Below are positions 1 through 10,613 of a DNA stretch of 64,000 nt, piece by piece. The notes under the pieces were generated by a model, which saw only the letters and a program-made list of their open reading frames with translations, did not search any database and was not told where the DNA came from. The position numbers and the translations under genes were made by a program. Source of the stretch: Limnohabitans sp. Lineage in GTDB: Bacteria; Pseudomonadota; Gammaproteobacteria; Burkholderiales; Burkholderiaceae_C. Positions within the stretch are counted from its first letter, which is position 1, and each line of letters begins with the position of its first letter. The DNA is taken from positions 1 through 64,000 of the forward strand of contig NZ_JAOASQ010000010.1 of NCBI RefSeq assembly GCF_030158565.1. The letters are read 5' to 3'.

Positions 1-3
1 TGC

Positions 4-9
4 TATAAT
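4..9 (+). promoter_or_regulatory. -10 element of the tRNA-Val promoter
   Basis: A perfect TATAAT hexamer ends 13 bases before the first base of the tRNA, the right distance for a sigma-70 promoter of a stable RNA. The -35 element would lie outside the window. Confidence 0.6.
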
Positions 10-22
10 TCAAGGCTTCAAC

Positions 23-99
23 AGGCGCGTAGCTCAGCTGGTTAGAGCACCACCTTGACATGGTGGGGGTCGTTGGTTCGAGTCCAATCGCGCCTACCA
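23..99 (+). tRNA. tRNA-Val (anticodon GAC)
   Basis: A 77-base cloverleaf is readable. The acceptor stem AGGCGCG pairs with CGCGCCT (89-95), followed by A and an encoded CCA at 97-99. The anticodon arm is CCACC, loop TTGACAT, GGTGG, giving anticodon GAC for valine. The TTCGAGTC T-arm region is intact. Its 3' half (53-99) is duplicated at 10089-10135, so this copy was completed by DNA brought in with the integrated element and stays functional. The native terminator now lies beyond the far end of the element. Confidence 0.95.
53..99 (+). repeat. attL: left copy of the 47-bp attachment-site repeat
   Basis: Bases 53-99 (anticodon loop through CCA of tRNA-Val) are identical to 10089-10135, and the bases on each side differ. 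A tRNA 3'-half duplication beside a tyrosine recombinase gene is the standard footprint of site-specific integration. Confidence 0.93.
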
Positions 100-138
100 T
101 TTCTTCCTTAAGTGGTTGAAATGGTTAATGAAAATGGT

Positions 139-152
139 ATCGCGGCGAAGCG
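139..152 (+). repeat. 14-bp inverted repeat, left copy (partner 1733-1746)
   Basis: The 14 bases at 139-152 (core CGCGGCGAAG) are the exact reverse complement of 1733-1746. The left copy lies between attL and the integrase start, the right copy just before the third gene of the element. It could be an integrase arm-type site or an operator for an element-encoded regulator. Confidence 0.6.
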
Positions 153-194
153 GTGTTTTGTTTGTCACTCACAGTGATCCACAGGAACCGAACG

Positions 195-1133
195 ATGCCT
201 ATTTCATTGAATATTAACCAGCAAATTGTTTCCCACTCTCGTGGTCAGAAACGCATCGACCTTCGAGCTGCTCTCGAAGCGTCACCTAATACCCAAGAAA
301 ATCACAACCTCACCTTTGGTGAGCTTGCTCGAGCTTATCTGGCGACCCACTACAACGGGGCCGATATGCAAATGCGCAAGTGGCTCGACCTGTTGGGCAA
401 TCGCAGTGCCTGGAGTATTACTGCCGAAGAATTGGCCCGTGCAGGTGTAGCCATGCTTGAAAACGGCTACAGCCCGAGCACGGTCAACAGAAATTTGTCC
501 CAAATTGGCAGCATCTACCGCTGGGCCAAGCGAAAGATGCTGACCCCTGTGGGGTTCATCTCTCCCACCTTGTCTCAACATCGATACCCTGAGCCAATCA
601 GGCGTGTGAGCCTGAGTGATTCTGAAATTAAACGTATTCTTGATGGAGCTTCAGGGTTCAAGGATCGGCGGTTTTCAGTTCTTGTCAGAATCTTGATCGA
701 AACTGGTGCTCGACGTGGGGAGGTCTGCGAGAGACGGTGGTCCGATATCGACCTAGATAGCTGTTGCATTGAAGTGCTTGAGACGAAAACTGGGAAGCCC
801 CGAATGCTTTTCTTTAGCCAGGAAACATCCGCGCTTATGCGCAGGGTGTGGCCAATCCGAGAGTCCGCAGCATTGCTTTTTGGTAGTACTCGCGCTCCCG
901 GTGCAATTGTTACTTTTAAGAAAAGTTGGGACAAATTGACCCAGGCAATTGGTAGACCTGACTTGCGCTTGCATGATTTGCGGCACTACAGAGCCAAATT
1001 ACTTATTGAATCAGGAGCCTCTGTGGCGGTTGCCGCGCAAGCATTGGGTCATAGCAGTTTGATTTTGCATCGACGCTATGGGCACCTTGAGTCGGGGACG
1101 ATTTCTCAAGCTGTACGCTCAAGTTGGAAGTGA
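195..1133 (+). CDS. int: tyrosine recombinase (integrase) of the tRNA-Val element
   Basis: This 312-aa site-specific recombinase is expected to catalyse integration and excision at tRNA-Val. An N-terminal SAM-like core-binding region (about 40-125) precedes the catalytic domain. All expected active-site residues are visible: Arg in TGARRGE (about 173), a Lys near 198-201, HxxR in HDLRHY (H260, R263), His in LGHSS (286) and the nucleophile Tyr in HRRYGHL (295). ATG 195 is chosen over an upstream GTG at 153 because AGGAA precedes it at 182-186. Position directly beside attL, reading away from the tRNA, is typical. No separate excisionase is recognisable. Confidence 0.92.
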   Translation: MPISLNINQQIVSHSRGQKRIDLRAALEASPNTQENHNLTFGELARAYLATHYNGADMQMRKWLDLLGNRSAWSITAEELARAGVAMLENGYSPSTVNRNLSQIGSIYRWAKRKMLTPVGFISPTLSQHRYPEPIRRVSLSDSEIKRILDGASGFKDRRFSVLVRILIETGARRGEVCERRWSDIDLDSCCIEVLETKTGKPRMLFFSQETSALMRRVWPIRESAALLFGSTRAPGAIVTFKKSWDKLTQAIGRPDLRLHDLRHYRAKLLIESGASVAVAAQALGHSSLILHRRYGHLESGTISQAVRSSWK

Positions 1134-1135
1134 TC

Positions 1136-1684
1136 ATGGACAAAGAAAACGAACTGCGACAGGCGCTGAATTTCTTATCAAACAACTGGCGACACAACGA
1201 ACATCTGAGAGAGGCTTTTGAGTCCATTTTTCAGCAACTCAATGCAGGTACGAAGAGTGATAAAGCTAATGCTGAGGCTTTGCGTGAGTACCTTTCATAC
1301 CCAGGTAGCAAGAGTGCTCTGTCATCCTCAGAAAGCTTCCTGGCTAGCCTCAAAGAGCCAAATGGTCGAAGGGCGGCAGGACTGGTCCGAAAGGGTAGGG
1401 GAAAGAGGCATGATCCGGCCACAGTGAAGATGGAAGACGGTGTCATGCAGGTCATGATCGCCTATCTTCTAAAACGGGCCAAAAAATGGGAAATTGACGC
1501 AGCCATTCTGGAGCGCGTTGGCGAAGATGCTGATCCGGCAACCATCAGAAAATACAGGAAAGAACTGGAAGCTAGAGCTCAGGCTTTTGTTGTTGGCTAT
1601 AAAAAATTTCAAAGTTCATTTGGTTCCAAAAAACCATTGTGGAACGAGCCAGAGATCATCGTTAAATCGGAAAATAATCGGTGA
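1136..1684 (+). CDS. hypothetical protein of the element
   Basis: A 182-aa soluble, charged protein whose ATG starts two bases after the integrase stop, so the two are probably cotranscribed. The middle contains a short basic stretch (LVRKGRGKRHDP, about 87-98) followed by a predicted helical region with alternating charges (about 110-150). I recognise no domain. Basic, helical proteins in this position in integrative elements are often DNA-binding regulators or recombination directionality factors, but that is only positional inference. Confidence 0.7.
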   Translation: MDKENELRQALNFLSNNWRHNEHLREAFESIFQQLNAGTKSDKANAEALREYLSYPGSKSALSSSESFLASLKEPNGRRAAGLVRKGRGKRHDPATVKMEDGVMQVMIAYLLKRAKKWEIDAAILERVGEDADPATIRKYRKELEARAQAFVVGYKKFQSSFGSKKPLWNEPEIIVKSENNR

Positions 1685-1732
1685 TTATTTTCACCCTATG
1701 AAGTATTGAATCGACGCGTAATCAAGGTTACT

Positions 1733-1746
1733 CGCTTCGCCGCGAT
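1733..1746 (-). repeat. 14-bp inverted repeat, right copy (partner 139-152)
   Basis: Exact reverse complement of 139-152. It lies in the gap between the second and third genes of the element, 19 bases before the ATG at 1765, so it is placed like an operator for the downstream genes. Confidence 0.6.
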
Positions 1747-1764
1747 CCATGATGAAAGGTCGAA

Positions 1765-2082
1765 ATGAAACACGCAACGGAAAAAGCCAGCCCCAAGCTG
1801 GTGAGAACAGTCAGCAACTGGCATTGCGCCAGAGAGGTGTTCTCTGAATTTATTGAAGTTCACCCTGAATTGGGCTTGAAAGACAGCCCAGTCACATTCA
1901 GAAACTTTTGTTGCCGGCATGGTCGTGCACTCATGTCGCTTGGGGTCATGCGAAAGCCAGCTGGCTTGCGTTCACCTGCAATTTTCGACGCTGAGCGTTT
2001 TGACCAAGTTGCATTCGAGCTGGTGACATTGCGGTCAAATGATGTCCCCCCACATTTGATTGCTGGGGGCGAAAAATGCTGA
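1765..2082 (+). CDS. small hypothetical protein, possibly DNA-binding
   Basis: A 105-aa protein that overlaps the start of the next gene by 7 bases (ATG 2076 inside its 3' end), so it is translationally coupled to the primase/ATPase. It is rich in basic and aromatic residues. The second half (FRNFCCRHGRALMSLGV, then GLRSPAIFDAERFD) could form a compact winged-helix-like fold, but no known family is recognised. It may regulate or assist the replication protein. Confidence 0.65.
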   Translation: MKHATEKASPKLVRTVSNWHCAREVFSEFIEVHPELGLKDSPVTFRNFCCRHGRALMSLGVMRKPAGLRSPAIFDAERFDQVAFELVTLRSNDVPPHLIAGGEKC

Positions 2083-4589
2083 TCTGGAATGAATCAACAT
2101 CGGAGCCAAGTAAACAATCTCCAGGAGGAAAGCAAACCGAAACAACCGATCAAACCGATTCTGAACTTGATCGAGTGTCCAACCATGAATTCATGGCAGC
2201 CTTGTTTGGGGAAAGCTTTGGCTCGGCTAAACCGCTCGTCTGCCGTAAGCAAGGCGACCCAGTCTCAGGTGGATGGATGCCAAGGGTGTGGCCATGTCCA
2301 ACAGCAGACGCCGGTTTAAATTGGTACTTCGGCCCAAGCCTCTACGAGCCAGATTCAAACGGTCAGCCGAGAGCAAAACGTGAACATGTTCATTCAGTCT
2401 GTGTCATCTGTTTGGATGATGTCGGCACAAAAGCTGACATGCATGTGCTTGATTCACTTGCTCCTACTTGGCTGATTGAAACCAGTCAAGGCAACTATCA
2501 GGCTGGTTATGCATTCGATCAGCCAGTCGAAGACCTCGACTTTGTCGACCATCTCAAGCAAAAGCTGATCGAGAAAGGTTTATGCGATCCTGGCGCGACC
2601 GGCGGTGTTGCTCGCTGGATGCGCTTGCCAGTCGGGATTAACGGCAAGGCACAGTACGGACCAGACGGGTTCAGATGTCGGCTAGCTCAATGGGCGCCGA
2701 CCAATCGGTATTCGCCAGCAGAAATTGAAAATGCTTTGCTCAATTTTGGTGCTGAAACATCAGAGGGGGCCGCAACGCGAGCTATCAATGGCTTTAACCC
2801 AGTCATTGATGCACTCAAGAATAAAGGGCAATACATTCGCCCGATTGGTGGGCGTCGGCATGAAATTGTGTGCCCTTGGTGGGAGCAGCATTCAGACCCA
2901 GCCGATACCAAAAGCTACTACTATGAACCGTCAGAAAAATCTCCGCATGGTGGCTTCAAGTGCTTCCACAGTCATGGTTCTGGATTGAGAGTTCGCGATT
3001 TGCTCAAGCACTTGAACATTCCCGCCAAGGATGTTTCTATCAAACCCACTGTCGTTGTACAGCCGGGGCACATTGTTAGGGTGGTCACAGATGCAGAGCT
3101 GGCCTTGGCAAAAATGGGAGGCATTTATAACGCCCACAACATGCTTTGCACGGTTCGCCAGGATGCAAGCACAGGAGATGTACAAGTCAAACCCCTGAGC
3201 AAGGATCGCCTCTTGCTCGATGCATCGAAGGCTGCCATCTGGGAAAGGCATAAACAAAATGGTGATGTCAATGTGATTGACCCACCTGAAAAGTACATTG
3301 GCATTTTGCTTGAAATGGGTGATTACCAGCACATTCCGCAGTTGGCTGGCATCGCTAGACAGCCTTATTTCTATGGCAACTTTGTATTCGGCAGCGTAGA
3401 AGGGTACGACCCGGAATCACGCATGTTTGGGGCATTTCGCGCAAACGATTACGTTGTTCCACAGACTCCGACTCTCGAGCAAGCACAAGAAGCCCTCGAT
3501 GAACTGATCGCCCTGTTGACTGAGTTCAGGTTTCAGTCGCCACGCGATCGTGATGCTGCATTGGCTGGAATCTTCACGGCAGTGTTGCGGTCTTCACTGC
3601 CCACATCTCCCATGTTCCATGTCAGAGCACCTCAGATCGCAAGCGGAAAATCGTATCTATGCAATTTGATTGCCGCTTTTGCGGGGCCAGGTGCACCAGC
3701 GGTATCAGCGTTTCCTGAGTCTCAAGAGGAATGTCAAAAATACCTGCTGTCAGCATTGCTTGATTCACCTGCTGTGGTGATCTTCGATAACCTGACAAAG
3801 GATTTGTTACCTTACACATCCCTGTGTTCCGCACTCACTGAAGAATCAATTCGCGGCCGCATTCTCGGGTTGTCGAAAACTGCATGGGTCAGCACGAAAA
3901 CGTTGTTCGTGAGTTCCGGCAATAACGTGGGACCGGTTAGGGATATGACACGTCGAACGATTGTCATTGCGCTTGACCCACAGACGGAACTTGCTTCATC
4001 AAGGGATTTCAAGCTCGATCCGCTGTCAGTGGTCAGATATCAGCGAGCTTATTACGTTTCACTGGTTTTGACGGTTGTTAATGCATGGCAGGCGGCGGGC
4101 CGTCCAATGACCAACTGCCGCAAATTGGCAAGCTATGAACGCTGGTCAGAAATGGTTCGGCAACCGCTGATGTGGTTGGGTGTATCTGATCCAGCTGCTG
4201 GTCTGTACTCCGCGCAAGAAAATGATCCTGAAAAGCAGATGCTCCTGAGGCTGTTATTGGCGTGGAAGCAATGTTTCGCTTCAGTGCCGACCATGGTTCG
4301 GGAAGCCGTCAGCTATGCCGTTTCTGGCGCAGCTAATTCTGGTGATCTCAGGGAAGTGCTTGAGGAAGTCGCAGAGCGCAGGGGAGAGATCAACCGACGA
4401 ACTTTGGGGCACATGATTGCCCGTTATGAAGGCAGAGTTGTTGGTGGTATGCGATTCGAGCGGTCTTTCACCAAGGCAAACGCAGAACGCTGGTCTGTCC
4501 GGACCCTATCAACAGAGAAATCGGATGTGTCGGATGTATCGGTTAGTTTTTCCCAGGGTGAAACTGATCATCAACACGATGAATTTTGA
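2076..4589 (+). CDS. primase/ATPase replication protein of the element
   Basis: An 837-aa protein with the layout of bifunctional primase-helicases of integrative elements and satellites. A RepB-type primase region (about 105-220) shows CLDDVG (112-117) as the likely acidic metal site and ETSQGNYQ (135-142). A Cys/His cluster follows: CPWW...H near 266-272 and FKCFHSHG near 294-301, like the zinc-binding segment of phage primases. A C-terminal ATPase has a Walker A variant IASGKS (about 521-526) and Walker B AVVIFDN (about 566-572). It would initiate element replication after excision. The Walker A spacing departs from the canonical form, so helicase activity is inferred. Confidence 0.8.
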   Translation: MLIWNESTSEPSKQSPGGKQTETTDQTDSELDRVSNHEFMAALFGESFGSAKPLVCRKQGDPVSGGWMPRVWPCPTADAGLNWYFGPSLYEPDSNGQPRAKREHVHSVCVICLDDVGTKADMHVLDSLAPTWLIETSQGNYQAGYAFDQPVEDLDFVDHLKQKLIEKGLCDPGATGGVARWMRLPVGINGKAQYGPDGFRCRLAQWAPTNRYSPAEIENALLNFGAETSEGAATRAINGFNPVIDALKNKGQYIRPIGGRRHEIVCPWWEQHSDPADTKSYYYEPSEKSPHGGFKCFHSHGSGLRVRDLLKHLNIPAKDVSIKPTVVVQPGHIVRVVTDAELALAKMGGIYNAHNMLCTVRQDASTGDVQVKPLSKDRLLLDASKAAIWERHKQNGDVNVIDPPEKYIGILLEMGDYQHIPQLAGIARQPYFYGNFVFGSVEGYDPESRMFGAFRANDYVVPQTPTLEQAQEALDELIALLTEFRFQSPRDRDAALAGIFTAVLRSSLPTSPMFHVRAPQIASGKSYLCNLIAAFAGPGAPAVSAFPESQEECQKYLLSALLDSPAVVIFDNLTKDLLPYTSLCSALTEESIRGRILGLSKTAWVSTKTLFVSSGNNVGPVRDMTRRTIVIALDPQTELASSRDFKLDPLSVVRYQRAYYVSLVLTVVNAWQAAGRPMTNCRKLASYERWSEMVRQPLMWLGVSDPAAGLYSAQENDPEKQMLLRLLLAWKQCFASVPTMVREAVSYAVSGAANSGDLREVLEEVAERRGEINRRTLGHMIARYEGRVVGGMRFERSFTKANAERWSVRTLSTEKSDVSDVSVSFSQGETDHQHDEF

Positions 4590-4609
4590 CCAACGGATCA
4601 GCTTGAATC

Positions 4610-4702
4610 ATGAAACTTAAATATTTGCGATTTGTGCAAGAGCAAGCGGTGGGCCAATTTCTCACGAGTGGGGTTTTTTTAGGGGGGAGGTGTGAGCCAT
4701 GA
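4610..4702 (+). CDS. possible 30-aa small ORF coupled to the terminase gene
   Basis: ATG 4610 opens a 30-codon frame (starts MKLKYLRFVQ) whose TGA stop overlaps the ATG of the next gene in an ATGA arrangement. It has no obvious Shine-Dalgarno and crosses a run of seven T bases near 4674. It could be a coupling peptide for terS or a chance frame. Confidence 0.25.
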   Translation: MKLKYLRFVQEQAVGQFLTSGVFLGGRCEP

Positions 4703-5160
4703 ATCTGCCAGCAAATCTTCACATTGTTCGGGGACCACCAAGGAAAAAAGACGGTCACGACAGCTTCATTCGCTCAACTTCAGACGACGATCTCACTTCG
4801 GATTGGATTGACCGTCCGGAACGATGGGATCGGACAATGTTTATTGCCAACGCAAGCAACTACCTGCAAAAGAAAAACGGGGGCATTGACACAGCCGACC
4901 GGCATTTACTAAGCATGCTGGCATCTCAAATCGAAATCTATGTGGAAAGCATATTAAAACTTCGTTCAGATGGCTTGGTAATGGCCTTCAACGGAGGCAT
5001 GACTATGGGGCCAAACCCATATATGGCCATAGCTGACAGGGCGTTGTACAGGAGCATTCAGGTTATGAAAGAGTTGGAGTTGTCTCCAAAATCGCGTGAT
5101 GGTTACCAATCAACACGGCAACTAACGCCAGAACTACAAAGTCTTCTTGATGGACCGTAA
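4699..5160 (+). CDS. terS: P27-family phage terminase small subunit
   Basis: A 153-aa protein with the P27 small-terminase pattern: a central helix-rich region starting at DRHLLSMLASQIEIYVE (about 67-83), then GPNPYMAIADRALYRSI and the closing signature MKELELSPKSR near 125-136. Small terminases recognise the pac/cos site and hand DNA to the large subunit. No large terminase, portal or capsid gene follows; the next genes are ptx. In SaPI-like satellites a lone TerS redirects helper-phage packaging, which is the most attractive reading here. A strong GGAGG (4685-4689) precedes the ATG. Confidence 0.75.
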   Translation: MNLPANLHIVRGPPRKKDGHDSFIRSTSDDDLTSDWIDRPERWDRTMFIANASNYLQKKNGGIDTADRHLLSMLASQIEIYVESILKLRSDGLVMAFNGGMTMGPNPYMAIADRALYRSIQVMKELELSPKSRDGYQSTRQLTPELQSLLDGP

Positions 5161-5177
5161 GTATTTCTCAAAACCGC

Positions 5178-5198
5178 CCCTGCCTTGGCTAGGCAGGG
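5178..5198 (+). terminator. hairpin after terS, possible terminator
   Basis: CCCTGCCT (5178-5185) pairs perfectly with AGGCAGGG (5191-5198) around a 5-base loop. No T-run follows, so intrinsic termination would be weak. Confidence 0.35.
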
Positions 5199-5392
5199 CT
5201 CGTAAACAGCCGGGGAGGGCGTGTGTTTTCGATGATGGCTCCCAGATGACTGCTTGAGGCTGGAAGCAGGCACCCAGTCCAGCCCGATGACGGGCAGTAG
5301 CCGACCCATAGCAGACGTCTATATTTGGCATAGATAGCACAACTTATTTCCCTCACAGGCACCCGCGACCATGCCACAAAAATGACATCAAC

Positions 5393-5410
5393 GAGTCATC
5401 AGGGTGTCAT
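5393..5410 (+). promoter_or_regulatory. Pho-box-like direct repeat
   Basis: Half-sites GAGTCAT (5393-5399) and GTGTCAT (5404-5410) are spaced exactly 11 bp apart, as in the PhoB consensus CTGTCAT-N4-CTGTCAT; five and six of seven bases match. A degenerate third unit follows at 5415. PhoB control of ptx is established in other bacteria. Use of this site here is inference. Confidence 0.45.
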
Positions 5411-5439
5411 ATCACGACATTACCATCGCTGCAATTCAG

Positions 5440-5473
5440 ATTCGTAATCAGGTCATCATTTTTGATTACGAAT
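5440..5473 (+). repeat. 11-bp perfect inverted repeat in the ptxA leader
   Basis: ATTCGTAATCA (5440-5450) and TGATTACGAAT (5463-5473) are exact reverse complements separated by 12 bases, ending 12 bases before the ptxA Shine-Dalgarno. It could be an operator for the LysR-type regulator encoded at the operon end, or an mRNA hairpin. Confidence 0.6.
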
Positions 5474-5493
5474 TCAAATCTGCCGGAGGTGTC

Positions 5494-7175
<1,682 letters not shown>

Positions 7176-7985
7176 GTGAGCGACAGCATGCAAGCTGATT
7201 TTGGTTTGATTCTGGCCGAGCGCCAGCGCGTATGGAACCGCACGATACTGCAGTTTGCCGTTGTGCTGGCGATTGTGATCGGTTGCTGGTATTACGTCGG
7301 CCTATTTGATGCCGAGCGATTGAAGGATGGCATGCCAAGCCTGGTAAAAATTGCCGGCGAGATGTTCCCACCGAACTTCTCGCAGGCTGGCACCTGGGTC
7401 AAACCGGTACTGGATACCTTGGCCATGAGTATCGCCGGCACGGCAATCGCGGTATTGCTATCCATTCCCTTAGGAGTGCTCGCCGCGCGGAATACTAGCC
7501 CTCATCCACTCGTGTATCAAGCCACACGCGGCCTGTTAAACGCTTTGCGATCGATACCCGAACTGATCATGGGCATCCTGTTCGTGGCAGCCGTTGGCTT
7601 CGGCGCATTGCCGGGTGTTTTAGCCCTAGGCTTACATTCGGTTGGCATGATCGCCAAATTTTTTTCGGAATCGATCGAACATGCCGATCCGGCACCGGTA
7701 GAAGCCGCGCATGCAGCGGGCTGCACGCCATTGCAGGTGATTTTTCATGGGATCTTTCCCCAAGTGCTTCCGCAAATGGCCGATACCGCGATCTATCGAT
7801 GGGAATACAACTTCCGTGCTTCGACCGTGATGGGCATGGTCGGCGCCGGTGGAATCGGGTTCGAGCTGATGGGCTCTCTGCGCATCATGCAATACCAGGA
7901 TGTCTCGGCTATTTTGCTGGTTATTTTAGGCATGGTTACCCTCGTCGACGCCTTCAGCTCCTTCCTGCGTCGCAAGTTCAAATAA
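7176..7985 (+). CDS. ptxC: phosphite ABC transporter, permease
   Basis: A 269-aa PhnE/PtxC-type inner-membrane permease with about six hydrophobic segments (first near 28-48). The cytoplasmic EAA-type coupling loop is visible as EAAHAAGCTPLQVIFHGIFP (about 172-191). GTG 7176 directly abuts the ptxB TAA; an ATG at 7188 is the alternative. It forms the membrane channel of the phosphite importer with PtxA and PtxB. Confidence 0.86.
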   Translation: MSDSMQADFGLILAERQRVWNRTILQFAVVLAIVIGCWYYVGLFDAERLKDGMPSLVKIAGEMFPPNFSQAGTWVKPVLDTLAMSIAGTAIAVLLSIPLGVLAARNTSPHPLVYQATRGLLNALRSIPELIMGILFVAAVGFGALPGVLALGLHSVGMIAKFFSESIEHADPAPVEAAHAAGCTPLQVIFHGIFPQVLPQMADTAIYRWEYNFRASTVMGMVGAGGIGFELMGSLRIMQYQDVSAILLVILGMVTLVDAFSSFLRRKFK

Positions 7986-9901
<1,916 letters not shown>

Positions 9902-10088
9902 CAAAACGAATGTCTGCTTCTGGCCGGCAGCAGCTAGTCAAGCATCAACTCTGACCGACAGCTACCGCTGCATAGCAGGCACTGTCTTCATACGGCATTG
10001 TTTCAAGCGCATGCTCTCCAGAGTAGTTCTAATCCACTAATCACTGCTATATACTTACCTAAACACTGTCTTTTCACCGCGAAATGGC
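9902..10088. other. right-end intergenic DNA of the element
   Basis: No gene is seen between ptxE and attR. CACTGTCTT occurs twice (9980-9988 and 10064-10072) and one TACGGCA lies at 9991-9997. These could be integrase or excision-factor arm sites. No convincing ptxE terminator is visible. Confidence 0.4.
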
Positions 10089-10135
10089 CCTTGACATGGT
10101 GGGGGTCGTTGGTTCGAGTCCAATCGCGCCTACCA
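10089..10135 (+). repeat. attR: right copy of the 47-bp attachment-site repeat
   Basis: Identical to 53-99. It is the orphan 3' half of the original tRNA-Val gene, lacking the acceptor 5' strand and D-arm, so it is not a functional tRNA. Confidence 0.93.
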
Positions 10136-10152
10136 AATTCGGTAGGAAAATC

Positions 10153-10183
10153 AAGCACTTAGACACCTAGGTGCTTTTTTTTT
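10153..10183 (+). terminator. native terminator of tRNA-Val, displaced by the element
   Basis: AAGCACTT (10153-10160) pairs with AGGTGCTT (10169-10176) around an 8-base loop with one T-G pair, followed by T bases through 10183. It lies 17 bases after attR, where the terminator of the uninterrupted tRNA gene would be. Confidence 0.75.
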
Positions 10184-10613
10184 CGTCTGTCGTACGGCAA
10201 AAATACGGCAAGCCATGTTTTATACGGCATGAGTTTGTGCCGTACGTCACCACAATTTCAGCCACGGCAAAAAGCAAAAACCCGCCGAAGCGGGTTCTCT
10301 TGTCACTTGCGGTAGTCTGGTGCCGCCCTGTCATCTCGAAGGTGATTCGTGCGACCTTCATTCGGTGATTCCATGTTTGCTTGATGGCATCGCCCAGCGG
10401 TCCGGTCTGACCCTTGCGCCATAGCTCTCTCAGGTCTAGCAGGCTGCCCCCGGTCAAAGCGCTTAGGACTGTTACCACGCCCATCTGCGCCGCTCCGGTT
10501 AGCCCCTCGATTCCATTAAGTGCATTGGCAAGGCCGATCAACTCTTTAGACTCAAGGGCGCTGTCCAGTATCGCCACGCGCCTGTCGACGTTGCTCAGTT
10601 GCAGGTCGATCAT
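10167..10613 (-). CDS. hypothetical protein, probable prophage remnant
   Basis: A 148-aa frame beginning MIDLQLSNVDRRVAI. The first ~110 residues look coding (amphipathic helices, LSALTGGSLLDLREL). The tail reads straight through an intrinsic terminator (10271-10296) and into the tRNA terminator, so the natural stop was probably lost by a frameshift near 10300. I do not recognise a family. Neighbouring TACGGCA repeats suggest the remains of an earlier element at the same tRNA. Confidence 0.4.
   Translation of the reverse strand: MIDLQLSNVDRRVAILDSALESKELIGLANALNGIEGLTGAAQMGVVTVLSALTGGSLLDLRELWRKGQTGPLGDAIKQTWNHRMKVARITFEMTGRHQTTASDKRTRFGGFLLFAVAEIVVTYGTNSCRIKHGLPYFCRTTDEKKST
10193..10244. 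repeat. cluster of TACGGCA heptamers
   Basis: TACGGCA occurs at 10193, 10204 and 10223, and inverted (TGCCGTA) at 10238. A near copy is at 10262 and one more lies inside the island at 9991. Clustered short repeats beside a tRNA attachment site are typical of integrase arm sites. Confidence 0.5.
10271..10296 (-). terminator. intrinsic terminator on the minus strand
   Basis: AACCCGC and GCGGGTT (10279-10296) form a 7-bp stem with a CGAA/TTCG tetraloop. On the minus strand it is followed by a T-rich run. It probably ended the minus-strand remnant gene upstream. Confidence 0.65.

Larger units (their letters stand above)
5161..5493 (+). other. intergenic leader upstream of ptxA
   Basis: This 333-bp gap holds no convincing gene. 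It contains an 8-bp GC-rich hairpin at 5178-5198 without a T-tract (possible weak or factor-dependent terminator after terS), a Pho-box-like tandem repeat at 5393-5410, and an 11-bp perfect inverted repeat at 5440-5473 before the ptxA Shine-Dalgarno GGAGG (5485-5489). A GTG at 5404 is in frame with ptxA but lies within the Pho-box-like sequence. Confidence 0.6.

Noticed and set aside
5404-5493. Upstream GTG start for ptxA
   Set aside because: It lies in the Pho-box-like repeat, lacks a Shine-Dalgarno, and would add 30 residues not expected in the family; ATG 5494 has GGAGG.
10089-10135. Second tRNA-Val gene
   Set aside because: Only the 3' half is present, with no acceptor 5' strand or D-arm; it is the attR copy.
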